From: Planctomycetaceae bacterium
GTDB lineage: Bacteria > Planctomycetota > Planctomycetia > Pirellulales > Pirellulaceae
DNA length: 64,000 nt
Direction of reading: 5' to 3'
NCBI GenBank assembly: GCA_005778405.1
Contig: SXOA01000153.1
Coordinates: forward strand, 1-64,000
The notes under the pieces were generated by a model. The model was not told the DNA's origin, did no database searches, and saw nothing but the letters and a program-made list of their open reading frames with translations. Made by a program: the position numbers and the translations under genes. Every line of letters begins with the position of its first letter. The stretch's first letter is position 1. This document shows positions 45,308 to 52,886 of this stretch, one piece after another.

Positions 45308-46384
45308 TTAGCCTACTTTCGCCAGCTTCGTCACCCGCCCGGTCTTCACCCACTCGACCACGAAGATATTGCCGTCCTTGTCGAAACAGGCGTCGTGGGG
45401 ATGGACGAAGCGGCCGTTTTCCCAAGTCGCGGGTTGCTCCCGCATCTTAAATTCGGCTAGGGCCTTTTTGGTCCACTCGGGGTCGTAGCCCAGGTGCGTG
45501 ATGACCTTGTTGTCCTTGTCAAAGAGCGTGACGCGGGCATGCAGGTCGGGGCAGAGCAGCACTTCGCCGCGGATGTCGAAGTGGGCGGGGAAGCTGACCT
45601 CGGTATTGAAGCTGAGGTGCTTGCCGTCGAGCGTGAAGTACTGCAAGCGGGCATTGGCCCGGTCGGCGACGACCAGCGTCGGCTCGCGACCCGGGCGGTT
45701 ATCCAGCCACAGGCCATGCGGCGTTTTCATCTTGCCCGGCTCGGCCCCTTCACCTCCCCAGGTCCGGACCCACTTGGCGTCCTTGTCGTATTGATGGATG
45801 AAATGCGAGCCGTAGCCGTCAGCGATGTAGAACCCACCATCGGCCCCAAAGGCGACGTTTGTCGGAGAATACTTGGACCCTTCCTTGTAGACCGCCGGTT
45901 CCGGCGGCGGGCCTTTTTTCTCCCAGACGTGCTCTCCCTTCAGGTTGGCCTTCACCACGACGCCATGCAACACATCGCAAAGGTATAAAAACTCTTCGTT
46001 CCCATCCTTGCGAATATCGATGCCATGCCCGCCGCCGTGATACTCCTTGCCGAACGAGCGGACGAACTTGCCGGCCGGGTCGAAGACGGCAATCGCGTCC
46101 ATTGGCTCGGGAGCCCGGTTGCGGTGCTTGATGTAAATCAGCCCGGACTCGTCAATCGCCACGCCGTGTGTCTCACCCCACACAAGGTGCGCCGGCAATT
46201 CTCCCCAGCCGTGCGTGGCAGTGTATTGAAACCCCGCCACGCCCAGGACCGGCGGCTTCGTTCCGGCTTTGTCTTGCGCGCCAAGTATCGTGGGACCGAC
46301 CGCGGCAATCGCGGCAGCGGCGCTAGTAGCCTGGAGGAACGTGCGGCGCGAAGAAGAGCGACGAGGGGTTTTGGGCGAGGACAT
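45308..46384 (-). CDS. Tat-exported NHL-repeat beta-propeller protein
   Basis: A 358-residue protein with a twin-arginine leader (SSRRTFLQATSAAAAIAAVG). The body is a six-bladed propeller of NHL repeats: HGVAIDESGLIYIKHR, AIAVFDPAGKFVRSFGKEYHGGGHGIDI, TNVAFGADGGFYIADGYGSHFIHQYD, HGLWLDNRPGREPTLVVADRANARLQYF and HPHDACFDKDGNIFVVEW. The family includes peptidyl-alpha-hydroxyglycine lyase-like and scaffold proteins; no catalytic assignment is possible. It is convergent with the cytochrome/WD40 gene. Confidence 0.87.
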   Translation of the reverse strand: MSSPKTPRRSSSRRTFLQATSAAAAIAAVGPTILGAQDKAGTKPPVLGVAGFQYTATHGWGELPAHLVWGETHGVAIDESGLIYIKHRNRAPEPMDAIAVFDPAGKFVRSFGKEYHGGGHGIDIRKDGNEEFLYLCDVLHGVVVKANLKGEHVWEKKGPPPEPAVYKEGSKYSPTNVAFGADGGFYIADGYGSHFIHQYDKDAKWVRTWGGEGAEPGKMKTPHGLWLDNRPGREPTLVVADRANARLQYFTLDGKHLSFNTEVSFPAHFDIRGEVLLCPDLHARVTLFDKDNKVITHLGYDPEWTKKALAEFKMREQPATWENGRFVHPHDACFDKDGNIFVVEWVKTGRVTKLAKVG

Positions 46385-46441
46385 TTGGCCGGCTGGTGGG
46401 AAGGTGAATCGGCGAAGATGCCATCATCATACCGCCGAGGT

Positions 46442-46503
46442 GGGGTAGGGTTCCAGCCTGCCCGGAATCGACTTTTTACGGCAGGCTGGAAGCCTATCCC
46501 ACC
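46442..46503. repeat. Inverted repeat of the CAGGCTGGAAGCCTG family
   Basis: Arms 46442-46462 and 46480-46500 are complementary with three mismatches over 21 bases, separated by a 17-base T-containing spacer. It lies between arfB and the NHL gene, downstream of arfB on the minus strand. Confidence 0.75.
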
Positions 46504-46510
46504 CAGGTCA

Positions 46511-46933
46511 TCATTCGTCTCGAAACCCACCCTTCCGCCCGGCCTTCACCTGCGACCGCCGCTTCTTGGCCTCCACGCGCCGCCGCTGGGAACCCTTGCT
46601 GGGCTTGGTCGCCCGCCGCTTCTTGGGCGGATGCAGCACTTCCAGGATCATTTGCCGCAGCTTCTCCAGGCACGAATCCACGTTTTTCGGCTGATCACGC
46701 GATTCCTGGCTGGTGATGACCACGTCCCCGTCGTTGGTCAATCGCGAGCCGAATTTCTGTCCAAACCGCTCCCGCATACCCGGCGACAGGCTGGCCGAAT
46801 GGCGGACGGAGAAATGTAGCGTTGCCTTGCTGTTGACTTTGTTGACGTTCTGCCCCCCCGGCCCGCTGCTGCGGGAGAAGGAGAAACGAAGCTCTTCGTC
46901 GGGGATGGTGAGCGTGGAGGTAATCGTCAACAT
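46511..46933 (-). CDS. arfB: Alternative ribosome-rescue factor ArfB (GGQ peptidyl-tRNA hydrolase)
   Basis: A 140-residue protein, the usual ArfB length. The N-terminal domain has the class-I release-factor GGQ motif at 26-28 in FSRSSGPGGQNVNKVNSKATL. The C-terminal tail is strongly basic (PPKKRRATKPSKGSQRRR and on to KAGRKGG); in ArfB this tail enters the empty mRNA channel of stalled ribosomes. It hydrolyses peptidyl-tRNA on non-stop complexes. It stands as a single gene about 43 bases after the methyltransferase gene on the same strand and may be transcribed with it. Confidence 0.95.
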   Translation of the reverse strand: MLTITSTLTIPDEELRFSFSRSSGPGGQNVNKVNSKATLHFSVRHSASLSPGMRERFGQKFGSRLTNDGDVVITSQESRDQPKNVDSCLEKLRQMILEVLHPPKKRRATKPSKGSQRRRVEAKKRRSQVKAGRKGGFRDE

Positions 46934-46948
46934 GAGTCGGCCCGCGGG

Positions 46949-46976
46949 GTAAGTCCGCCTGACGGCGGATCTCCAA
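46949..46976. repeat. Palindromic repeat between methyltransferase gene and arfB
   Basis: TCCGCCTGACGGCGGA is a perfect 6-bp-stem hairpin at 46954-46969. It is flanked by sequence resembling the unit at 7838-7886 in reverse orientation. Confidence 0.65.
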
Positions 46977-48254
46977 CTACAGTACCCGGCAAATAACGCA
47001 TTTCAAGTATTCTGTCTCCAGGCAAGTGGCGGAGACGGGATGGTCAGCAGCAGCGCCGCGGACTTCGAGGATTTGAAGGTCTCGGCCGGACTTCTGAGCG
47101 ACGCCGGAGAGCATCAGGAGAAAGTCTTCGCGCTTGACGCTGCCGGAGCAACTGTTGGTAACGAGGATGCCGCCCGGTTCGAGCAAGTCGACCGCCTGAC
47201 GGTTGACCCGGTGGTAGGCCATGAGGGCGCTGTTGACGGTGCTGCGATTGCGGGCGAATTTGGGAGGGTCGAGGACGACGGCATCGAAGCGGGTGCCTTC
47301 CCCCTGAAGACGGTCGAGTGTTTTGAAGGCGTCGGCCACTTCAAACTTGCAGTTGGTCAGGTTGTTGAGGGCGGCGTTCGCTTCAGCCTGGGCAATGGCC
47401 TTTTTGCTGCCGTCGATGCCGAGGGCTTCCTTCGCCCCGCCGAGCTTCGTCGCGGCCAGGGCGAAGCCGCCGGTGTAGCAGAAGACATCGAGAACTCGGC
47501 GGCCCTTCATGTAGGCGGCCGCGGCCCGGCGGTTTTCCCTCTGGTCGAGATAAAAGCCGGTCTTCTGTCCTTCCTTTAGATCAAGACCGAAAGCGATGCC
47601 GTTTTCCTTGATCGTGAGCTGCCCTTCGGGGAGTTCCCCCCAATGATGCTCTTCCGTGAATTCGACTCCTTCCAGCTTGGCCATGCTTTTGTCGGCTCGC
47701 AGGAGGATTCCCTTCGGCCGCAGCAGGTCTTGCAGGATGCCGACAATCATCTCCAGCCGCTTGGCGATGCCCATGGAGGTGGCCTGTACGACGAGGTAGT
47801 CGCCGTAGCGATCGACGACGAGGCCGGAGATGCCGTCCCCTTCGCTGAAGACGAGACGGGTGGCGGACTCTTCGCGGTCGGCAACCATTTCGTAGCCAAT
47901 CTGGTCCCGCAGCAAAATGGCCTGGGCGATGCGGCGGCGAAAGAGCGTTTCGTCGAGCGCCTCCCCTTCCGACCAGGTGAACAGCCGCACGCGGATGCGG
48001 CTCTGGCTGTTGTAGAAGCCGCGGGCGACGAACTTGTTCTTTTCGTTGTAGAGGTCGACGGGCTCGCCATCGAGTTTTTCCTCCTTGAGCTTTTTGCCGT
48101 TGAGCGATTCCACCTTCTGCACTGCGGAGGAGAGGACCCACGGATGGCGGCCGTAGAACGGCAGGGCTTTTCGCGGCAGGAGGACGACCTTGGCCTTGGC
48201 GAGCGGGGGGGAGTCGGTGTCTTGATCGACAAAATCGAGGGAAGGAGCGGACAT
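46977..48254 (-). CDS. RlmI-like class I SAM-dependent rRNA methyltransferase
   Basis: A 425-residue protein from ATG 48254 (the longer ORF adds a leader overlapping the intergenic region). An N-terminal PUA-like domain (RKALPFYGRHPWVLSSAVQ) is followed by the central EEHHWGELPEGQLTIKENGIAFGLDLKEGQKTGFYLDQRENR segment. The Rossmann methyltransferase core has the SAM loop VLDVFCYTGGFALAATKLGG and motif IV VVLDPPKF. This is the RlmI/RlmO architecture, whose E. coli member makes m5C in 23S rRNA. The catalytic cysteine region is NSCSGSV. The exact target base here is not known. Confidence 0.88.
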   Translation of the reverse strand: MSAPSLDFVDQDTDSPPLAKAKVVLLPRKALPFYGRHPWVLSSAVQKVESLNGKKLKEEKLDGEPVDLYNEKNKFVARGFYNSQSRIRVRLFTWSEGEALDETLFRRRIAQAILLRDQIGYEMVADREESATRLVFSEGDGISGLVVDRYGDYLVVQATSMGIAKRLEMIVGILQDLLRPKGILLRADKSMAKLEGVEFTEEHHWGELPEGQLTIKENGIAFGLDLKEGQKTGFYLDQRENRRAAAAYMKGRRVLDVFCYTGGFALAATKLGGAKEALGIDGSKKAIAQAEANAALNNLTNCKFEVADAFKTLDRLQGEGTRFDAVVLDPPKFARNRSTVNSALMAYHRVNRQAVDLLEPGGILVTNSCSGSVKREDFLLMLSGVAQKSGRDLQILEVRGAAADHPVSATCLETEYLKCVICRVL

Positions 48255-48326
48255 GGGACGGAACTCGTGAGCGAAAGAGCGAAGGAACCCATCAATATAC
48301 CAGATAGTCACCGCTGCCGGAGGGAG

Positions 48327-48419
48327 TTGAGCCACGGATGAAACACGGATTCTCGATGTTTTTTGCCAATTTACCTCCCATCAAATCCGTATTTCATCCG
48401 TGTTCAATCCGTGGCCCAA
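48327..48419. repeat. Inverted repeat of CACGGATGAAACACGGAT type
   Basis: GCCACGGATGAAACACGGAT (48331-48350) recurs inverted and partly duplicated at 48384-48419 (ATCCGTATTTCATCCGTG and TCAATCCGTGGC). It lies in the divergent promoter region between the methyltransferase and thioesterase genes. Confidence 0.7.
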
Positions 48420-48446
48420 CATTGCCTTTCCGCTTACATTGGCGAA

Positions 48447-48845
48447 ATGCTCACTTCCCACGAGATTGAAATCCGCGTCCGCTACCAGGAGACGGACGGC
48501 CAGGGGCGGGTGCACCACGCCAATTACCTCACCTGGTTTGAGCTCGGCCGCGTCGAGCTGCTTCGAGCGATGGGACATAGCTACCGCGAGCTGGAAGCGG
48601 CTGGCGTGATGCTGGTGGTGGCGGAGATGAACGTGCAGTACTTCCTGCCGGCGTTCTTCGATGATGTTTTGATCCTTCAAACGTGCGCCGTTAAAGCCAA
48701 AGGAGCCCGGATCGAACACGAGTACCAAATCCGCCGCGGAAGCGACGTTTTGGCGAAAGCGGTCTCCACGATCGCCTGCATTGACCCCTCCGGCCGGGTA
48801 AGCCGATTGCCGAAGTGGCTGACGGGAAATAGCAGGTCAAGTTAG
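48447..48845 (+). CDS. YbgC-like acyl-CoA thioesterase (4HBT hot-dog fold)
   Basis: A 132-residue protein from ATG 48447; the ORF begins earlier inside an inverted repeat. The hot-dog thioesterase motif is clear: VRYQETDGQGRVHHANYLTWFELGRVELLRAMG. It includes the catalytic-type Asp (ETD) and the HHANY segment of the YbgC/4-hydroxybenzoyl-CoA thioesterase family. These enzymes cleave acyl-CoA thioesters in the cytoplasm, and YbgC is linked to the Tol-Pal region in other bacteria. No Tol-Pal genes are near here, so the substrate is open. Confidence 0.9.
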   Translation: MLTSHEIEIRVRYQETDGQGRVHHANYLTWFELGRVELLRAMGHSYRELEAAGVMLVVAEMNVQYFLPAFFDDVLILQTCAVKAKGARIEHEYQIRRGSDVLAKAVSTIACIDPSGRVSRLPKWLTGNSRSS

Positions 48846-48863
48846 CCTTGGCTTACGCCATTT

Positions 48864-48896
48864 CTTCACACAACCTTAACAAGAAGGGGGTATGGT
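48864..48896 (+). promoter_or_regulatory. Candidate Pho box and -10 upstream of pstS
   Basis: CTTCACA (48864-48870) and CTTAACA (48875-48881) form a direct repeat with an 11-base period, the geometry of PhoB/PhoP binding sites. TATGGT at 48891-48896, ten bases further on, could be the -10 element. The distance to the pstS start is about 50 bases. Position in front of a phosphate transporter supports it; no regulator gene is in the window. Confidence 0.5.
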
Positions 48897-48947
48897 GCAG
48901 CGACTTAAGCATAGGCATTTAGACAATTGAATTGAGAGAGGGATGCA

Positions 48948-49982
48948 ATGAGAACAGCAATTCGGCAGTCGGCTTTTGGGGTTGTTTTGGGTTTGCTCGC
49001 AGCTGCCGTCGGTGGCTGCGGCGGAGGAGGCGACGCGAAACCCTCCTCGCGTTTGCAAGGAAAAGTGGAAATCGACGGTTCGAGCACGGTCTACCGCCTG
49101 AGCATGGGGGCGTATGAACAATTCCGCGAAGAGAATCCCGACGTTTTGGTGACCGTCGCTTACAAAGGGACGGGAGCGGGCTTTGCAGATTTTGTGCAGG
49201 GCAAACTGGACATTGTGGATGCTTCGCGGCCCATCTCGGAAAAGGAGATGGAGAAGGCCAAGGCCGCGGGAGTAGAGTATGTCGAATTGCCGGTGGCTTT
49301 CGACGCCCTCACGGTTGCCGTCAGCGCCCAGAACGATTGGGCGAGCGACATGACCGTGGCGGAGTTGAAAAGGCTCTGGGAGCCGGCGGCAAAGGGGACC
49401 GTCATGAAGTGGAGCCAAATCCGTGCCGCGTGGCCGGACAAGGAAATCAAGCTCTACGGCGCGGGGCCCGACTCGGGAACATTCGACTATTTCACGGAAG
49501 CGATTGTCGGCAAGAAGGGTTCGATTCGCAGCGACGCGACGGCAACCGAGGACGACAACATCATTGTCCAGGGAATCGCGGGTGACAAATACGCACTTGG
49601 CTATGTGGGCTATGCCTATTACGAGCCCAACCAAGACAAGCTCAAGGCCCTCAAGATTGACTGGAAGGAAGATGATGATGTCTTGGCGATTGAGCCCAGC
49701 CCGGAGACGGTGAAAACGGGCAAATACAATCCGCTCTCGCGGCCGCTCTTTATCTACGTGAATAAGAAATCCGCCGAGCGGCCGGAGACCAAAGCGTTCG
49801 TCGAATTCTATCTGGCCCACGCCAAGGAGCTGAGCGGGCTGTTGAAATATGTCCCCTTGACCGATCCCGCCTACGAAATGGGGACGTCACGTTTCGCCCG
49901 GCTGCAGGTTGGCACCGGTTTTGGCGGTAAGATGGAATTCGGTTTGCCGCTGGAGGAAATCCTGAAGCGGGAACCAAAATAA
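48948..49982 (+). CDS. pstS: Phosphate ABC transporter substrate-binding protein PstS
   Basis: A 344-residue lipoprotein with lipobox AAAVGGC (Cys24), preceded by AGAGAGGG. The binding protein has IDGSSTVYRLSMGAYEQFRE, YKGTGAGFADFVQGKLDIVDASRPIS and GAGPDSGTFDYFTEAI, which are the phosphate-contacting loops of PstS family proteins. It captures phosphate outside the inner membrane and delivers it to PstCA. It is the first gene of pstSCAB, with a candidate Pho box upstream. Confidence 0.95.
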   Translation: MRTAIRQSAFGVVLGLLAAAVGGCGGGGDAKPSSRLQGKVEIDGSSTVYRLSMGAYEQFREENPDVLVTVAYKGTGAGFADFVQGKLDIVDASRPISEKEMEKAKAAGVEYVELPVAFDALTVAVSAQNDWASDMTVAELKRLWEPAAKGTVMKWSQIRAAWPDKEIKLYGAGPDSGTFDYFTEAIVGKKGSIRSDATATEDDNIIVQGIAGDKYALGYVGYAYYEPNQDKLKALKIDWKEDDDVLAIEPSPETVKTGKYNPLSRPLFIYVNKKSAERPETKAFVEFYLAHAKELSGLLKYVPLTDPAYEMGTSRFARLQVGTGFGGKMEFGLPLEEILKREPK

Positions 49983-49993
49983 GAGGACCATAC

Positions 49994-50944
49994 TTGAGCG
50001 CCCCTGCCTCTCCCAAATTCGTCCGCTTGCGCCAGCGTCGTTTTGGCGATAAGCGCCGCCGTGCCTGGCGGGAACGCCGCGAGCTGGCGGTGCGGTGGCT
50101 GTTTTCCGCGGCTGCCGTGTCGTCGATTTTTATCACGCTGGGGATTGTGATCATTCTTTTCTCCGAATCGATACCATTTTTTTCTTCGGGCAAGCTGGTT
50201 GAATTCTTCACGGATTTGGAATGGGCACCGCGCGATACGGCGAGCCCGCGGTTTGGCATTTTGACGCTTGTTTCGGCCACCCTCACCACGACGGCCATTG
50301 CTCTGGCGGTGGCGCTCCCCATCGGGACGATTGTCGCGCTTTACTTGAGCGAATTTGCTCCACACGCCGTGCGGGAAACTCTCAAGCCGGCCCTGGAACT
50401 GCTGAGCGCTGTGCCGACCGTCGTCTATGGCTACTTTGCCCTGCAATTTGTCTCTCCGCTGCTGCAGAGATTCGACGCCGACCTCCCCAGCATCAATATG
50501 CTGAGCGCGGGGTTAGTGATGGGGATCATGATCAGTCCCTACGTCAGCTCCCTGAGCGAAGATGCGATGCGGAGCGTTCCCATGCTGCTCCGCGAAGGAT
50601 CCTACGCGCTGGGTGGAAACAAGATTATCACGGCGCTCAAAGTGGTGATTCCCTCCGCGATTTCCGGCATTGGCGCGGCATACATCCTGGGAATCTCGCG
50701 CGCGATCGGCGAAACCATGATTGTGGCCGTGGCCGCCGGCAATCAGCCGACGTTTACCTTCAATCCGCTGGTCGCTGCCCAGACCATCACCGCCTATATC
50801 GCGCAGGCCAGCAAGGGAGACACTTCCCATGACGGAATGGCCTACCAGGCGCGGTTCGCGGCTGGGCTCGCGTTGTTTGCTATGACCTTGGTGTTCAATC
50901 TGGCGGGGCACTGGCTCCGCAAGCGCTACCATAAGGCGTATTAG
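49994..50944 (+). CDS. pstC: Phosphate ABC transporter permease PstC
   Basis: A 316-residue membrane protein with a TTG start preceded by AGAGGA, 11 bases after pstS. There are about six membrane segments after a basic cytoplasmic N-terminus (FVRLRQRRFGDKRRRAWRER). The permease EAA-type loop is ALGGNKIITALKVVIPSAISGIGAAYILGISRAIGETM. It forms the channel with PstA. No ATG lies close enough to the Shine-Dalgarno to replace the TTG. Confidence 0.95.
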   Translation: MSAPASPKFVRLRQRRFGDKRRRAWRERRELAVRWLFSAAAVSSIFITLGIVIILFSESIPFFSSGKLVEFFTDLEWAPRDTASPRFGILTLVSATLTTTAIALAVALPIGTIVALYLSEFAPHAVRETLKPALELLSAVPTVVYGYFALQFVSPLLQRFDADLPSINMLSAGLVMGIMISPYVSSLSEDAMRSVPMLLREGSYALGGNKIITALKVVIPSAISGIGAAYILGISRAIGETMIVAVAAGNQPTFTFNPLVAAQTITAYIAQASKGDTSHDGMAYQARFAAGLALFAMTLVFNLAGHWLRKRYHKAY

Positions 50945-50947
50945 GGA

Positions 50948-51856
50948 ATGATCGACGTCCGCTCACTCATCGCCTGGCGCAAGCTGCAAGACCGCATCTT
51001 TAGCGCCGTGGGGATAATCTGCACGACGATCGGTTTGATCGCGCTGGCGGCACTGCTGATCAAGTTGCTGGTCGATGGAGGCCCCTATCTCAGTTTTCAT
51101 TTCTTGACGTCGCGTCCTTCCGAGATTTTTCCCCAAAAGTCAGGCATCTCGACAGCCATCGTTGGGACTCTGGCGGTGATTGTCGTCACCTTTCTCGCGG
51201 CGGTTCCCCTGGGGGTTTCCACGGCGGTTTACCTGGAAGAATATGCCCGCAAGAACTGGTTCACGGACCTGATTGAAATTAACATTTCCAATCTGGCCGG
51301 CGTTCCTTCCATCACTTACGGACTGCTCGGCTATTGGTTCTTTTGCTATTTGCTCGGATTCAAGGCAGTGGTGTTCGTGGGCGGCCTCACTCTGGCGGTC
51401 CTCGTCTTGCCCATCATTATCGTGACGACCCGGGAGGCACTCCGCACCATTCCCGGTGGAATCAAGGAAGCGGCTTACGCCTCCGGCGCGACGAAGTGGC
51501 AAGTCATCCGCTACCATCTCATTCCTTATTCGCTCGGCGGGATACTTACCGGGACGATTATCGCAATGTCGCGGGCCCTGGGTGAAACGGCACCCCTGCT
51601 GGCAATTGGTGTCGGCACCATGTTGGAATTGCCTCCGTCCCCCATTCAATCGAGCCCGCCATTCCTGAGCTTTCAGTGGCTGAATTACCCGTTCACCGTC
51701 CTCCCCATGCTGATGTTTTTGCAAACCGACAGCCCCGATCCAATCCTGCAGAAGAAAGCAGCCGCCATTGGCCTCGTGCTCATCGTGCTCACGCTCACGC
51801 TTAACACCGTGGCGATTGTGATTCGCTATCGCATTCGCAAGCGGATTAAGTGGTAG
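50948..51856 (+). CDS. pstA: Phosphate ABC transporter permease PstA
   Basis: A 302-residue membrane protein starting three bases after pstC ends. It has about six membrane helices. Signature sequences are [40 protein letters not shown] and the loop [57 protein letters not shown]. It pairs with PstC. Confidence 0.95.
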   Translation: MIDVRSLIAWRKLQDRIFSAVGIICTTIGLIALAALLIKLLVDGGPYLSFHFLTSRPSEIFPQKSGISTAIVGTLAVIVVTFLAAVPLGVSTAVYLEEYARKNWFTDLIEINISNLAGVPSITYGLLGYWFFCYLLGFKAVVFVGGLTLAVLVLPIIIVTTREALRTIPGGIKEAAYASGATKWQVIRYHLIPYSLGGILTGTIIAMSRALGETAPLLAIGVGTMLELPPSPIQSSPPFLSFQWLNYPFTVLPMLMFLQTDSPDPILQKKAAAIGLVLIVLTLTLNTVAIVIRYRIRKRIKW

Positions 51857-51896
51857 AATTCCCCCCGAACTACTTCCGCGTCTCGCCATATGCCGC

Positions 51897-52748
51897 ATGC
51901 CCCAGCCAGCAATTGAACCGGTGCGAGCCTCCCATACCCGCGCGGGAAAGGTAGCTGCTGCGCGGGAAGATGCCCCGGTTGGGGACCGTCCGCTGAAGGC
52001 GGAAGTGAAAGGCGTCAATTTCTTCTACGGTGCCAAACAGGCGCTAAAGAACATCAACCTGCCGATTCCCGAGCGAACCGTCACGGCTCTCATCGGCCCT
52101 TCCGGCTGTGGGAAAAGCACTCTGCTGCGGTGCTTTAACCGGATGCACGACCTGTATCCGAACAATCGATACGAAGGGGAGATTCTGCTGCATCCCACGC
52201 AGGTGAACATTCTCAGTCCCAGCGTCGACCCCATGGAAATGCGGCTGCGGACGGGGATGGTGTTTCAGAAGCCCAATCCGTTCCCCAAGTCGATTTTCGA
52301 AAATGTCGCCTATGGATTGCGGCTCCGGTTTGTGAAAGATCGAGAAGTGCTGGCGGAAAGAGTCGAAGCAGCGTTGGTGGCTGCTGCTCTATGGGGCGAA
52401 GTGAAGGACCGCTTGCACCAATCGGCTTTCAATCTTTCGGGCGGCCAGCAGCAGCGGCTGTGCGTGGCGCGGGCCTTGGCGACTGATCCCGAGCTGCTCC
52501 TGCTCGACGAGCCGACTTCGGCTCTCGACCCCATCGCCACGTCCAAAATCGAGGATATGGTCTTCACGCTCAAGGAAACGGTGACCATCCTCATCGTCAC
52601 CCACAACATGGAGCAAGCCGCCCGCATGGCCGATTACACCGGATTCATGTACCTGGGCGAACTGATCGAGCGCGGTCCCACGGCGCAAATGTTCCAGCGG
52701 CCGAAGAATGAGCTGACGGAGAAGTACCTGACGGGCTCATTCGGATAG
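51897..52748 (+). CDS. pstB: Phosphate ABC transporter ATP-binding protein PstB
   Basis: A 283-residue ATPase 40 bases after pstA. Walker A is GPSGCGKS at 67-74, the Q-loop is [21 protein letters not shown], the signature LSGGQQQR begins at 180, Walker B is [13 protein letters not shown] and the switch His is in [13 protein letters not shown]. The first 30 residues are a non-conserved extension; an internal start at [10 protein letters not shown] lacks an ATG. It powers the PstSCAB transporter. PhoU, which often follows pstB, is absent here. Confidence 0.96.
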   Translation: MPQPAIEPVRASHTRAGKVAAAREDAPVGDRPLKAEVKGVNFFYGAKQALKNINLPIPERTVTALIGPSGCGKSTLLRCFNRMHDLYPNNRYEGEILLHPTQVNILSPSVDPMEMRLRTGMVFQKPNPFPKSIFENVAYGLRLRFVKDREVLAERVEAALVAAALWGEVKDRLHQSAFNLSGGQQQRLCVARALATDPELLLLDEPTSALDPIATSKIEDMVFTLKETVTILIVTHNMEQAARMADYTGFMYLGELIERGPTAQMFQRPKNELTEKYLTGSFG

Positions 52749-52886
52749 CTTGGCACCAGACTTTTTCTGAAAATTCGCGGAAATGAGCCGTTTCGAAGAA
52801 GCGCTCTCCTTCGTCTTAATGATTGACTGCCGCCACGTCTCCGCCTAAACAAGAGAGTGGCTTTCTTTCACTTCGTCGAGGCTCTC

